From: HGM04593 sp045647745
Lineage (GTDB): Bacteria; Bacteroidota; Bacteroidia; Bacteroidales; Bacteroidaceae
Assembly (NCBI GenBank): GCA_045647745.1
Contig: JAZRMQ010000060.1
Coordinates: forward strand, 1 to 58,221
Direction: 5' to 3'
DNA length: 58,221 bases
The notes below the pieces were generated by a model, which saw only the letters and a list, made by a program, of their open reading frames with translations, was not told where the DNA came from and searched no databases. Each line of letters opens with the position of its first letter. Position 1 is the stretch's first letter. Of the stretch, positions 44,827-54,192 are shown one piece after another. Position numbers and translations under genes: made by a program.

Positions 44827-46671
44827 ATGAAAAACAACAGCTACGAAAGCCGTAAGTACATATTGTCAGGGGTGGTACTGCTGGTATTCATAATCTATCT
44901 GACACAGCTATTCTCTTTGCAGATAAACAACGAGGACTACAAAAGCAAGGCCGACAGCAACGCCTTTTACAAAAAGACCTTGTACCCGTCGCGTGGACAG
45001 ATGTATGACCGCAACGGCAAGCTGTTGGTCTACAATAAACCTGCCTACGATATAACATTTGTTCCTCGCGAAATAAAAAGCCTCGACACGCTCGAACTAT
45101 GCAACACGTTAGGAATAACCATTGACGATTTCAACAAGCGGATGGAACGTGTCAGAAACAAAAAATACAACCCGGGATACTCACAATACACCGAGCAGGT
45201 TTTTATGACACAAATCCCAATGGAGGAGTTTGCAGTGTTCCAAGAGAAAAACTTTTTGTTCAAAGGCTTTTACATACGCAAAAGATACATAAGACAATAT
45301 AGCTATGGCGTTGCCGGCGTACTTTTTGGAGATATTGGCGAAGTGTCACAAAGACACATTGACAAGGATTCATACTACCAGCAGGGCGATTATATTGGCA
45401 CACAAGGACTTGAAGCATCGTACGAGAGACAACTACGTGGAGAAAAAGGCACCGAGGTGCTGCTGCGCGATGCTCGCGGACGAATACAAGGGAAATATAA
45501 CGAGGGAGCACTTGACACCCCAGCCATCAGAGGAAAGAACCTTACACTGACCCTTGACATTGAGCTACAGATGCTTGGCGAGCGCCTGCTAAAGAACAAA
45601 ATCGGCAGCATTGTAGCCATTGAGCCCGAGACAGGAGAAATCCTTTGTATGGTGTCATCGCCATCATACGACCCTGCATTGTTAATAGGACGCGACAGAG
45701 GCAAGAACCACAAAATGCTCTCAAGCGACAAAAACAAACCTCTGCTCAACCGCGCCATAATGGGTACCTACCCACCCGGCTCAACCTTCAAGACATCACA
45801 AGCAGCAATGTTCCTCGAGGAGGGAGTTGTAACCCCACAAACAGCTTTCCCTTGCAGCAACGGCTTTGTATTCAACAAGTTCCGTTTGGGATGCCACGCA
45901 CACTCATCGCCCACAGCATTAAAAGAGGCTATCGCAACATCGTGCAACGCCTATTTCTGCTGGGGATTACACCGAATGTTCGGAATGAGCAAATATGGCG
46001 GCACAAAATTCGCAATGAACAAATGGCGCGACTATATGGTGTCAATGGGCTTTGGTTACACGCTTGGCGTCGACCTCCCCGGCGAGGCACGAGGTATGAT
46101 TCCAAATGCCGAATACTACACACGCCATTATGGAAATTATTGGCGAGCTTTAACCGTGATAAGTATATCCATCGGACAGGGCGAGGTACTGCTCACCCCA
46201 CTGCAGATTGCCAATCTTGGAGCAATTATCGCCAACAGAGGCGAATATATAACACCACATATTGTAAAAGAGGTTGAGAATGACACCATTGCGCGCAAAT
46301 TCATTGAGCCAAAAAGAACAATGGTAAGCCCCCAATCGTATGAGGATGTAATAAAAGGAATGCGCCACGCAGTTGTTGCCGGAACCTGCCGAGCCGCAAA
46401 TATCCCCGAGCTTGACGTGTGCGGAAAAACCGGCACTGCCGAGAACAAAGGCAAAGACCACTCGGTTTTCCTTGGCTTTGCCCCAATGAATTCGCCCAAA
46501 ATAGCAGTCTCTGTTTACGTTGAGAACGGAGGCTTCGGAGCCGACTTTGGCGTGCCCATCGGAGCATTGATTATAGAAAAATACCTAACCGGCAGCCTCA
46601 CCGAAGAGAGTGAAAAAAGAGCAGAGACCATCTGTAAGAAAAGAATTTACTATGGAAAGGAGGAACGATAA
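44827..46671 (+). CDS. mrdA: Penicillin-binding protein 2 (elongation transpeptidase)
   Basis: 614 residues. An N-terminal membrane helix (about 13-31), pedestal domain with S-R-G-Q-M-Y-D-R-N-G, and a transpeptidase domain with the active-site S319-T-F-K322, then S-C-N and K-T-G-T. It crosslinks peptidoglycan during elongation together with RodA, whose gene overlaps its 3' end by 20 nt. Length is normal for Bacteroidota. Confidence 0.96.
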   Translation: MKNNSYESRKYILSGVVLLVFIIYLTQLFSLQINNEDYKSKADSNAFYKKTLYPSRGQMYDRNGKLLVYNKPAYDITFVPREIKSLDTLELCNTLGITIDDFNKRMERVRNKKYNPGYSQYTEQVFMTQIPMEEFAVFQEKNFLFKGFYIRKRYIRQYSYGVAGVLFGDIGEVSQRHIDKDSYYQQGDYIGTQGLEASYERQLRGEKGTEVLLRDARGRIQGKYNEGALDTPAIRGKNLTLTLDIELQMLGERLLKNKIGSIVAIEPETGEILCMVSSPSYDPALLIGRDRGKNHKMLSSDKNKPLLNRAIMGTYPPGSTFKTSQAAMFLEEGVVTPQTAFPCSNGFVFNKFRLGCHAHSSPTALKEAIATSCNAYFCWGLHRMFGMSKYGGTKFAMNKWRDYMVSMGFGYTLGVDLPGEARGMIPNAEYYTRHYGNYWRALTVISISIGQGEVLLTPLQIANLGAIIANRGEYITPHIVKEVENDTIARKFIEPKRTMVSPQSYEDVIKGMRHAVVAGTCRAANIPELDVCGKTGTAENKGKDHSVFLGFAPMNSPKIAVSVYVENGGFGADFGVPIGALIIEKYLTGSLTEESEKRAETICKKRIYYGKEER

Positions 46672-48127
46672 TATATTCCAACGCTTGGATTGGTGGACGG
46701 TGATTCTGTTCGCACTACTAGCCACAATGGGATGGTTGGCAATATGCGGCTCAACCCACAGCTACATCGACACCAGCTTTGCCGAGTTCTTTAGCCAAGG
46801 CGAGCGAAGCGGAAAGCAAGCTCTGTGGATGGGCATATCGCTCTTTGCCGGAATAATTATGCTGTGTATTCCCAAGCACACATACCGCAATCTCTCTGTC
46901 ATCTTATACGCCGGCACAATGTTGCTTGGCATTGTGACAATATTTGTTGCAAGCGACATTAAAGGTTCACGCTCGTGGATTTCTGCCGGGCCATTCAGCA
47001 TACAACCAGCCGAATTTATGAAGTTCGCAACAGCACTTATGCTTGCCACATATATCGGCCGTAGAGATTTCAAAATAAGCAACAACAACGATTTTATAAA
47101 AGCAGTGGCAATAATACTGCTGCCAATGATTATAATTATGGCGCAGAGAGAGACTGGCAGTGCTTTAGTCTATCTGGCACTGTTCCTCGTCCTTTACCGT
47201 GAAGGAATGACCGGAATATTCCTGCTGACAGCCGTCAGCGCCATAATATATTTTGTTGTTGGTGTAAAGTACGACAGCGAAATTATGACAAGGCTACCAA
47301 TAAGCATCGGGCAATATGCACCGACAGTCATAATACAGATTATCTCCATTGCCATTGTAAAATTCTGGTGCAAGAACAACAAGACATTCATTGTTCTGCT
47401 TGCAACAAATGCCATTGTAACATTATGTTCATTCTGGATTGCAATATATCTTGTGGAATTTAACATAATGATAACCCAATATCTTCTTCTAATATTCAAC
47501 GTAATATATCTACTATTGCAGATAAGGCTGCGCAAAGAGAAGAAAAACCTGTGGGTTGCCATATATATAATAGGTGCTATAGCTTTTAATTACTCCTGCA
47601 ATTATGTTATGCACAACGTTCTCAAGCCCCATCAAAAGGTGAGAATCGAGGTGTTGCTGGGACTAAAAGAAGAGCTTACAGGAGCCGGCTACAACGTACA
47701 CCAATCAAAGATTGCAATTGGCTCGGGTGGAGTTTTTGGAAAAGGTTTTCTCAACGGAACACAAACAAAGCTAAAATATGTTCCTGAGCAGGACACCGAT
47801 TTTATATTCTGCACAATTGGCGAAGAACAAGGATTCTCGGGCTCTGTATTTGTTTTGGCAATGTTTATAATATTTATATTAAGGATTATACACCTTGCCG
47901 AGCGGCAGAACGACCGCTTTGGCAGAGCGTACGGCTATGCCATTGCATCGATATTCTTTTTACACTTTACCATAAACATTGGAATGGTGCTTGGATTAGT
48001 TCCCGTGATAGGTATCCCACTACCGTTCTTCAGCTACGGAGGTTCGTCGTTCCTTGGCTTTACCATCCTTTTATTTATATTTTTGAGGATAGATGCCGAC
48101 AGAGATATAAAGAAGATTGATATATGA
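46652..48127 (+). CDS. rodA: Peptidoglycan glycosyltransferase RodA (SEDS)
   Basis: 491 residues from ATG 46652, chosen because the protein then begins with a short cytosolic tail before helix 1 (W-W-T-V-I-L-F-A-L-L-A); a longer frame from 46610 would overlap mrdA by 62 nt. About ten to twelve membrane helices. SEDS motifs: S-W-I-S-A-G-P-F-S-I-Q-P-A-E-F, E-Q-D-T-D-F-I-F and G-E-E-Q-G-F. It is longer than E. coli RodA (370) through an extra hydrophobic stretch of about 100 residues around 190-320, which is usual in Bacteroidota. Its stop lies 2 nt from the convergent gldH stop. Confidence 0.95.
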   Translation: MERRNDNIFQRLDWWTVILFALLATMGWLAICGSTHSYIDTSFAEFFSQGERSGKQALWMGISLFAGIIMLCIPKHTYRNLSVILYAGTMLLGIVTIFVASDIKGSRSWISAGPFSIQPAEFMKFATALMLATYIGRRDFKISNNNDFIKAVAIILLPMIIIMAQRETGSALVYLALFLVLYREGMTGIFLLTAVSAIIYFVVGVKYDSEIMTRLPISIGQYAPTVIIQIISIAIVKFWCKNNKTFIVLLATNAIVTLCSFWIAIYLVEFNIMITQYLLLIFNVIYLLLQIRLRKEKKNLWVAIYIIGAIAFNYSCNYVMHNVLKPHQKVRIEVLLGLKEELTGAGYNVHQSKIAIGSGGVFGKGFLNGTQTKLKYVPEQDTDFIFCTIGEEQGFSGSVFVLAMFIIFILRIIHLAERQNDRFGRAYGYAIASIFFLHFTINIGMVLGLVPVIGIPLPFFSYGGSSFLGFTILLFIFLRIDADRDIKKIDI

Positions 48128-48129
48128 CC

Positions 48130-48630
48130 TCACCTTTTTGCCGCCAGCCTCACTCCCACGTCAAAGACGTTTGGCAAACAATCCTCGGGCATAATATTCA
48201 CGACTCTCAATAATAACGTATCCGAAGGAGACGCAGCAATATCGACGATATTGCTTGCATTTTGATACATTGTACCGGCAGTACTGCCCAACCGACGACC
48301 ATCATCACTGTACATTTGACAGCAAAGAGTATCTATCGACAACAGAGTTGTGTCGCTGACTCTAAATGTCTCGACACGCATACAGAGATTTTTATACTTA
48401 TAAGCAGCTGCGTATCTCACCTGAAGCGATAACTCCACAGCAGAGCCATCAAATGTGGCATCAGCGCCCTCGTAAACAAATTGCAGCGTGTCGGTTGCAG
48501 CCCACCCGGCGTCATCAACCTGCTCAAAGCGATGATAAAGCGTTCCGTCACACGATGCGAGCAACAGAACGGCCAACAGCAATAGCTTAACCCTCGGCAG
48601 AAGCACCTCTCTCTTTATCTTTTTTAGCAT
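48130..48630 (-). CDS. gldH: GldH family lipoprotein
   Basis: 166 residues from ATG at 48630. The signal peptide ends L-A-S-C; the frame extends further up but those codons lie inside ricT. The start overlaps the ricT 3' end by 44 nt. The mature part shows the GldH pattern: Y-H-R-F-E near the N-terminus, D-T-L-Q-F-V-Y, V-R-Y... Y-K-Y-K-N-L-C-M and late V-N-I-M-P-E. GldH is needed for gliding in Flavobacterium and is widely kept in non-gliding Bacteroidales, where its role is unclear. Confidence 0.8.
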   Translation of the reverse strand: MLKKIKREVLLPRVKLLLLAVLLLASCDGTLYHRFEQVDDAGWAATDTLQFVYEGADATFDGSAVELSLQVRYAAAYKYKNLCMRVETFRVSDTTLLSIDTLCCQMYSDDGRRLGSTAGTMYQNASNIVDIAASPSDTLLLRVVNIMPEDCLPNVFDVGVRLAAKR

Positions 48631-49750
48631 TTCCCCTCTTTGAGTCGTGACGATTGTTACCGCCCTTGCGACGTTTCTTGTTATTGCGCTGAACAGTATC
48701 GAAGCGATTGATATTCTCCTGCTCAAGAAGGTCGACAGGACGTTTAGACTCTTGCGACACCTCATTGTTCAGGCTATCAGGACGTTCTCCGCGTTTATTC
48801 ATCTCAATGATTGCGAAAGCTCGGCGTCCGGTTATTGTAACAAGATTTGCCGGAATATGTTTGTCGGTTGAATAGGTTATCTCGCCACGCATAATATCGC
48901 ACTTAAAGAAATAGTATGTACCATCCTTTGTCTCGAGCTCAATATCGCGTTGTGGCAATCTCTTAGAAGCCTCAACATAAGCATCTACCTCATAATTGAG
49001 ACAGCACTTCAATTTTGCACATTGCCCCGCCAGCTTTTGCGGATTGAGCGATACATCCTGAAAACGTGCAGCCGACGTTGAGACAGAGACAAAATTTGTT
49101 GTAAATGTCGCGCAACAAAGCTCCCTGCCACAAGGGCCAATGCCACCAATGCGACCGGCCTCTTGACGTGCGCCAATCTGCTTCATCTCAATCTTCACCT
49201 TAAAGACATCGGCCAACACCTTAATCAGCTGACGAAAATCGACACGATTATCGGCAATATAATAGAAAATAGCCTTCAAGCCATCGCCCTGATACTCTAC
49301 ATCACCAATTTTCATATCAAGCTCAAGGTCCTTGGCTATCTGACGAGAGCGTATCATCGTATCGTGTTCACGCGCCTTTGCCTCCTCGTACTTTTCCATA
49401 TCTACAGGACGAGCCTTGCGATATATACGTTTAAACTCGCTATCGGCAGTGAGACGCGTCTTTTTCAATTGCAGCAGCACCAGCCTGCCGGTCATTGTAA
49501 CCTTTCCGATATCGTGTCCGGGGCTAGCCTCGACAGCCACGATATCACCTTTTTGCAAAGGTATATTATTGCTGTTCTTATAATACCCCTTGCGTGTGTT
49601 CTTAAACTGCACCTCTACAATATCGGTATACTCCTCATTGCCCGGGACATCTGCAAGCCAATCAAAAGTGTTAAGCGGTGCATCCATCTTGCCACACCCC
49701 TTACAACATATACCGGAACAACCGTTATTCTCCTTATATCTTTTTTCCAT
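48587..49750 (-). CDS. ricT: PSP1-domain protein RicT/YaaT family
   Basis: 387 residues. The PSP1 domain contains the stretch G-G-I-G-P-C-G-R-E-L-C-C and later C-A-K-L-K-C-C-L-N-Y-E, the Cys-rich signature of RicT/YaaT. An N-terminal Cys cluster (C-S-G-I-C-C-K-G-C-G-K) may add metal or Fe-S binding, as in the RicAFT complex of Bacillus, where RicT helps RNase Y. The C-terminal ~75 residues are basic and disordered. In Bacteroidota it is regularly found beside holB and gldH, as here. It starts directly after the holB stop. Confidence 0.88.
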   Translation of the reverse strand: MEKRYKENNGCSGICCKGCGKMDAPLNTFDWLADVPGNEEYTDIVEVQFKNTRKGYYKNSNNIPLQKGDIVAVEASPGHDIGKVTMTGRLVLLQLKKTRLTADSEFKRIYRKARPVDMEKYEEAKAREHDTMIRSRQIAKDLELDMKIGDVEYQGDGLKAIFYYIADNRVDFRQLIKVLADVFKVKIEMKQIGARQEAGRIGGIGPCGRELCCATFTTNFVSVSTSAARFQDVSLNPQKLAGQCAKLKCCLNYEVDAYVEASKRLPQRDIELETKDGTYYFFKCDIMRGEITYSTDKHIPANLVTITGRRAFAIIEMNKRGERPDSLNNEVSQESKRPVDLLEQENINRFDTVQRNNKKRRKGGNNRHDSKRGNAKKDKERGASAEG

Positions 49751-50887
49751 TTATCTATTTTTTATCCAAACAATCATTCTCAACGACATATCGAAAAAGA
49801 CCATTTTTGCATTAACATTCTGTTCTATGTGTCTTTGGGTTTCAGAAAGTTCTTCCATAATTCCAAAGATATTGCGTTCGTTGACAAAGGGCGAAAATCT
49901 TACCGAGAAATTACGCTCAGCCTGCGACATATAGAGCATATCATCCTCTTTAAAGTTCATAATAAAATTCTCGCGTATCATACGCTGACAATAGTCGAGC
50001 AAGCGTTTTTGCCTTTCGCGCCCCATAGCAGCCACCTGTTCGCTCCAAGCCTTCATATCACGAATATTGCGCGCATAGGCCACTCGCATCAACTGCATAA
50101 AGAGGTCGAGATACAAAGCCTTCTCTTCACTCACCGACAGCATCTCTTCGGCCTTCTCCCAATTTCCGGCACTTTGTTGTGCCACCACCTTGGCATCATC
50201 AAATGCCAAGCCGTAACGAGACACAAGCGCACTCTCAACATCAGCCTGTGCAATACGAGGCACATCAATGCGTTGCGTGCGGCTCAGAATTGTGGAAATA
50301 ATCTTATCGGGTTCCTCCGAAACAAGCAAAAAAAGTGTTTTGTGCGGTGGTTCCTCGATGATTTTCAATAACTTATTAGAGCACGCCTCTTTCATCTTCT
50401 CGGGCAACCAAATGATTACCACTTTCCAACCGCCCTCGCGCGATTGCATCGAGAGTTTATGCAGAATCTCACTGCTCTCGCGCTCATATATCATCGGCTG
50501 CTGATTTTCCACGTCGAGCTTTGCCAGCCAATCATCATAGCCAAAATAGGGATTTTTCAAAAGCAACTCACGCCACTCGGCAATGTAGTCGTCACTTACC
50601 GGCGCTGTATCCGAGCCGCCCTTTTTCTTTTTCACGGGAAAAACAAAATGCAGGTCGCTGTGTATATACTTGCCAAGCTTAACACAAGCCGGACACGAAC
50701 CGCAAGCATCACCACCCTTATTGCCACACAGCAAATAATTCGCAAGAGCAATAGCAATAGGCAACTTACCGTTACCCTGCGGGCCACTGATGAGCAGAGC
50801 GTGCGCAAGCTTATTCTCGTCGACACTGCGACGCAGCCTCTCGACAATAGCCCGTTGCCCTATTATATCTTTGAAAAACACTCCCAT
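49751..50887 (-). CDS. holB: DNA polymerase III delta' subunit
   Basis: 378 residues. AAA+ clamp-loader fold: I-I-G-Q at the start, Walker A-like G-P-Q-G-N-G-K-L with the final Ser/Thr replaced by Leu, as is common in the non-ATPase delta' subunit. A zinc module follows, with C-G-N-K-G-G-D-A-C-G-S-C-P-A-C. Then N-K-L-L-K-I-I-E-E-P-P and S-R-T-Q, the SRC-like motif. Start overlaps the metF stop by one base (TGATG). Confidence 0.93.
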   Translation of the reverse strand: MGVFFKDIIGQRAIVERLRRSVDENKLAHALLISGPQGNGKLPIAIALANYLLCGNKGGDACGSCPACVKLGKYIHSDLHFVFPVKKKKGGSDTAPVSDDYIAEWRELLLKNPYFGYDDWLAKLDVENQQPMIYERESSEILHKLSMQSREGGWKVVIIWLPEKMKEACSNKLLKIIEEPPHKTLFLLVSEEPDKIISTILSRTQRIDVPRIAQADVESALVSRYGLAFDDAKVVAQQSAGNWEKAEEMLSVSEEKALYLDLFMQLMRVAYARNIRDMKAWSEQVAAMGRERQKRLLDYCQRMIRENFIMNFKEDDMLYMSQAERNFSVRFSPFVNERNIFGIMEELSETQRHIEQNVNAKMVFFDMSLRMIVWIKNR

Positions 50888-51840
50888 CAGTATATTTTTT
50901 TAGCTATATTGTAAACACTATCAAAGGCGTTTAGAGTATAAAAATGCAGACTAGGCACACCGTGCGCTATGAGCTCCTTACACTGTTGAACACCCCATTC
51001 GCAACCCACCTGTGCCACAGCAGCATCATCTTTACACTTTACAAGCTCACAAACCAGTTCTGTGGGTAAATCCACACGGAAAGTTTTTGGCAACACATTT
51101 ATTTGCGAAAGGCGATGAATGGGTTTTATTCCCGGTATAATCGGAATATTTATCCCCATAGCCCTTGCTCTCTCCACAAAAGAAAAATATTTTTGATTGT
51201 CGAAGAACATCTGCGTTACAGCATAAGCCGCACCCTCGTCGGCTTTCTGTTTGAGGACAGCAAGGTCGCTCTCCATATTAGGCGCCTCTTCGTGTTTCTC
51301 GGGGTAGCAGGCTACTCCATAAGAGAAAGGAACACCCGGCTCTTTTATGGGAGTACCATCAACAAAAAAGCCCTCGTTGAAGCGGTTTACCTGACGTTGC
51401 AGGTCTATGGCATATTTATTACCGAATTTAGCAGGAGCGGTGTTAGCATCGCCCTTGCACTTATCGCCCTGAAGAACCAGAATGTCGGTTATTCCCGACA
51501 GCTGTAAGTCAATAAGAGCATACTCGGTATCTTCGAGCGTGTAGCCATTACACAAAATGTGTGGGACAACAGGGACTCCGTAACGATGATGTATTGCAGC
51601 AGCAACAGCCACCGTTCCCGGACGACGACGTATGGAACTCAATTTATAGGTGCCGTCGCCAAGGCTCTGATAGACAGGCTCGCTATGATGAGTGGTTATA
51701 TTTATATAACCGGGATTAAACTCCATCAGGCGGTCAATATTCCCAAAAAGTTTGCCCGTGCCCACACCTTTCAGCGGTGGAAGCACCTCGAACGAAAAGG
51801 CCGTATCCGGAGAAGAATTTATATAATCGATTACTCGCAT
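50887..51840 (-). CDS. metF: 5,10-methylenetetrahydrofolate reductase MetF
   Basis: 317 residues from ATG 51840 (M-R-V-I-D-Y-I-N); the open frame goes further upstream to 52071 but crosses the promoter and encodes no family sequence. Motifs: F-S-F-E-V-L-P-P with the catalytic Glu, H-H-S near residue 60, L-Q-G-D-K of the NADH/FAD site, and Y-A-V-T-Q-M-F-F-D. It makes methyl-THF for methionine synthesis. First gene of a minus-strand operon metF-holB-ricT-gldH. Confidence 0.95.
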   Translation of the reverse strand: MRVIDYINSSPDTAFSFEVLPPLKGVGTGKLFGNIDRLMEFNPGYINITTHHSEPVYQSLGDGTYKLSSIRRRPGTVAVAAAIHHRYGVPVVPHILCNGYTLEDTEYALIDLQLSGITDILVLQGDKCKGDANTAPAKFGNKYAIDLQRQVNRFNEGFFVDGTPIKEPGVPFSYGVACYPEKHEEAPNMESDLAVLKQKADEGAAYAVTQMFFDNQKYFSFVERARAMGINIPIIPGIKPIHRLSQINVLPKTFRVDLPTELVCELVKCKDDAAVAQVGCEWGVQQCKELIAHGVPSLHFYTLNAFDSVYNIAKKIY

Positions 51841-51887
51841 TTTCTTTACACTTTCACAAGGGCTTAAAAGCCATTTTATCACAAATA

Positions 51888-51919
51888 CAAAGATAATGCA
51901 AGGCAGGGAAGAAATCAAA
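51888..51919 (-). promoter_or_regulatory. Promoter of the metF operon
   Basis: On the minus strand TTTG (51919-51916), 20 nt, TATCTTTG (51895-51888); 47 nt before the metF ATG. No SAM-riboswitch-like structure is visible in the short leader. Confidence 0.75.
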
Positions 51920-52000
51920 AAAGTTTGATATTTTTTACCACTCTTTAGGGATGAAAAACAGCCGATGAGCCAACCGACATAACAAGCAGACTGCCAATAT

Positions 52001-52627
52001 TTACTTTGCGCACACACTATCGCGCAACACCAGAAGTCCCTCGGGGCCGGTGTTGAATAATAAATCAACAATGCTCAATGACGGTATAAAACCATTGCGT
52101 TGCTCAAAAACCTGATAATAAGGTTGCGACACGCCCTCTTTCAGAGCCGACAGAGCCTTTGGCTCGGCAATACTCCTGACATCTACCACCGCGCCACCAG
52201 AAAGAGCCTCATCAGAAAGGAATTTCACCTCTTTTTCAAGCCCTAAAAGTTCGCTCACAACAGCGTGCAGACGAAGATTAAAATCGAGCAAAAAGCCATC
52301 GCGCTCCTCATAGAAATGTGCGAAGTCATCGGCATAGTATTCAAAGAAAGGACTCTTGCGATAGGCGCTCACAAGAGCATTCCAATGTTGATGACGCCAA
52401 TTACCGTGCTCACTGATGCGCACATCACGCATAGCAACCCTGCCACCATCGTGAATAACAGGAATTGTCAAAGGCTGAGCCCCATTCTCGGTAGCAATCA
52501 AAGCTCGGCTGCGATAGGTCTGCTTTACAAAGGGAGAAACATCGTCCATCACAAGCTTATCGGCAGCATACAACTGCACATAAAGAGGCACCGGTGCAAG
52601 ATAAAGAGGATGGGTCAACAATTCCAT
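52001..52627 (-). CDS. WbqC family protein
   Basis: 208 residues. Family features: aromatic/hydrophobic opening (P-L-Y-L-A-P-V-P-L-Y-V-Q-L), K-Q-T-Y-R-S-R-A-L-I, N-G-A-Q-P-L-T-I-P-V, and H-W-N-A-L-V-S-A-Y-R-K-S-P-F-F-E-Y-Y. WbqC-like proteins (PF08889) were named from O-antigen clusters; their biochemistry is undefined. In Bacteroidota the gene is commonly next to signal peptidase I, as here (7 nt after lepB). Confidence 0.85.
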   Translation of the reverse strand: MELLTHPLYLAPVPLYVQLYAADKLVMDDVSPFVKQTYRSRALIATENGAQPLTIPVIHDGGRVAMRDVRISEHGNWRHQHWNALVSAYRKSPFFEYYADDFAHFYEERDGFLLDFNLRLHAVVSELLGLEKEVKFLSDEALSGGAVVDVRSIAEPKALSALKEGVSQPYYQVFEQRNGFIPSLSIVDLLFNTGPEGLLVLRDSVCAK

Positions 52628-52634
52628 TGCAATA

Positions 52635-54179
52635 TCAATTGAATGAGCTTACACCACGGAACATACGACTCCAGCGAATCTTGCCATCGAACCAACCACG
52701 ATCCTTGTCGAGAGAGAGCCACACAAAGAGAGCCTTGCCGACAATGTGGTCCTCGGGAACAAATCCCCAACAACGCGAGTCGGCACTGTTATGACGATTG
52801 TCGCCCATCATCCAATAATAATCCATCCCAAAGGTATAAGTATCGCTCTCAATGCCATTGATGAATATCTTGCCATTCTTAACCTCGAGCGTGTTACCCT
52901 CATATGCAACAATCGGGCGTTCATAGATTGAGATGTTGTCAAGCGTCAACTTTACACTTTCACCTCGTTTAGGTATCCACACCGGACCATAATTATCCAC
53001 ACTCCAGCCCTTGTTTCCATTAAGCGGATAGATGCCGAATGTACTATTCTGATTAGCGACCTTTATGCTTTTACAAAGACGAGTATCGGCTTTAAGGCGA
53101 TTGTATACATCATTTGTCAACGGCAATTGACCAATCATCACCTGCCTGTTTGCTCTGCGCAAACTATCCACAAAGCCGCGTGACAAACCAAGCGACAGAC
53201 GCAGCTCCTCGGTAATATATTGCGAGTGTACGGCCTGTAATGCTTTTAAATCCTCTTTACTGATGCCCAATTCGTGACGTTGCTCCTCGGAGAGTGGACG
53301 CGAAAGCACCACATTATAGTTGAATTGCACATTATTTTGCTGTTGGAGCTCTTTGCCATCGATAAAAACCTCCCTATCCTTTATCTCAAGTTGCTCGCCC
53401 GGCAATCCGATACAACGCTTTACATAGTTCTCACGACGATCGACAGGGCGATTGACCACCTTGCCAAAATCCTGCGGACGCGACTTTATAAACTCAAGGC
53501 CATCGTCATAAATCTTTTCATACAAAGGATAAGCCAACGCCGCCGGCAGAGTATCCACACCCTGCAACTGCTTGTTCAGCTCTGCTCCATAAGCGTAGCA
53601 CATTGTGTGAATGTCGATGACAGCCGGATTAGTTGTTGCAATGTCACCGGCAGGATAGTTAAAAACAACAATATCACCGCGTTCAATCTCCTCGAGACCC
53701 GAGACACGTTCATAATCCCACTGTAACGCATCGATATAACTTTTACCGCCGACAAGAGGCATTGTGTGCTGTGTCAGTGGCATACTGAGCGGAGTTTGCG
53801 GCTTGCGGGGACCATAGTTCACTTTGCTCACAAAGAGATAATCACCAACAAGCAGTGTCTTTTCGAGTGAAGAGGTGGGTATCACATAGTTCTGAAAAAA
53901 ATAGATGTGAACAAAGTACACCGCCACCAGAGCAAAGATTATCGAATCTACCCAACTCATCGCCTTACGCGCTGTGGTATTCTTCCAATTTTTCCAGCCA
54001 CCCCAAGGTATAAAACGTGTAGTGTAGCTGTCTATTATGAATGGAATTACAAACAGCCCCATCCAGCTTTTCACCCAAATTAGAAAAGCTATATAAAGCG
54101 CAAGGACAACACACATTTTAATCAGTGCCTTGCGAGTCATCTTTACAGTCCTACCCAAAAAGCGAAACTCGTGCTCCAT
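52635..54179 (-). CDS. lepB: Signal peptidase I with long internal insert
   Basis: 514 residues from ATG 54179. Starts at 54203 (overlapping dapB) and 54140 (where clear family similarity begins) are alternatives. Two or three N-terminal membrane helices. Catalytic Ser in I-P-T-S-S-L-E-K-T, then Y-L-F-V-S-K; catalytic Lys region N-Y-V-K-R-C-I-G-L-P-G; box E G-D-N-R-H-N-S-A-D-S-R-C-W-G. It removes signal peptides from exported proteins. About 110 residues between box B and the Lys motif, and about 140 after it, are extra compared with E. coli LepB (324). Large inserts are usual in Bacteroidota, though these are on the long side. Confidence 0.92.
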   Translation of the reverse strand: MEHEFRFLGRTVKMTRKALIKMCVVLALYIAFLIWVKSWMGLFVIPFIIDSYTTRFIPWGGWKNWKNTTARKAMSWVDSIIFALVAVYFVHIYFFQNYVIPTSSLEKTLLVGDYLFVSKVNYGPRKPQTPLSMPLTQHTMPLVGGKSYIDALQWDYERVSGLEEIERGDIVVFNYPAGDIATTNPAVIDIHTMCYAYGAELNKQLQGVDTLPAALAYPLYEKIYDDGLEFIKSRPQDFGKVVNRPVDRRENYVKRCIGLPGEQLEIKDREVFIDGKELQQQNNVQFNYNVVLSRPLSEEQRHELGISKEDLKALQAVHSQYITEELRLSLGLSRGFVDSLRRANRQVMIGQLPLTNDVYNRLKADTRLCKSIKVANQNSTFGIYPLNGNKGWSVDNYGPVWIPKRGESVKLTLDNISIYERPIVAYEGNTLEVKNGKIFINGIESDTYTFGMDYYWMMGDNRHNSADSRCWGFVPEDHIVGKALFVWLSLDKDRGWFDGKIRWSRMFRGVSSFN

Positions 54180-54192
54180 TAACTTTAAGTTT

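Noticed and set aside
45645..46277. 210-codon plus-strand frame inside mrdA
   Set aside because: It lies wholly within the PBP2 gene in another frame, with composition of a shadow frame (many R, P, Q) and no own start context.
49163..50371. 402-codon plus-strand frame across ricT and holB
   Set aside because: Antisense to two well-identified genes; no recognisable motif.
51841..51887. Riboswitch upstream of metF
   Set aside because: The leader is under 50 nt and shows no conserved fold.
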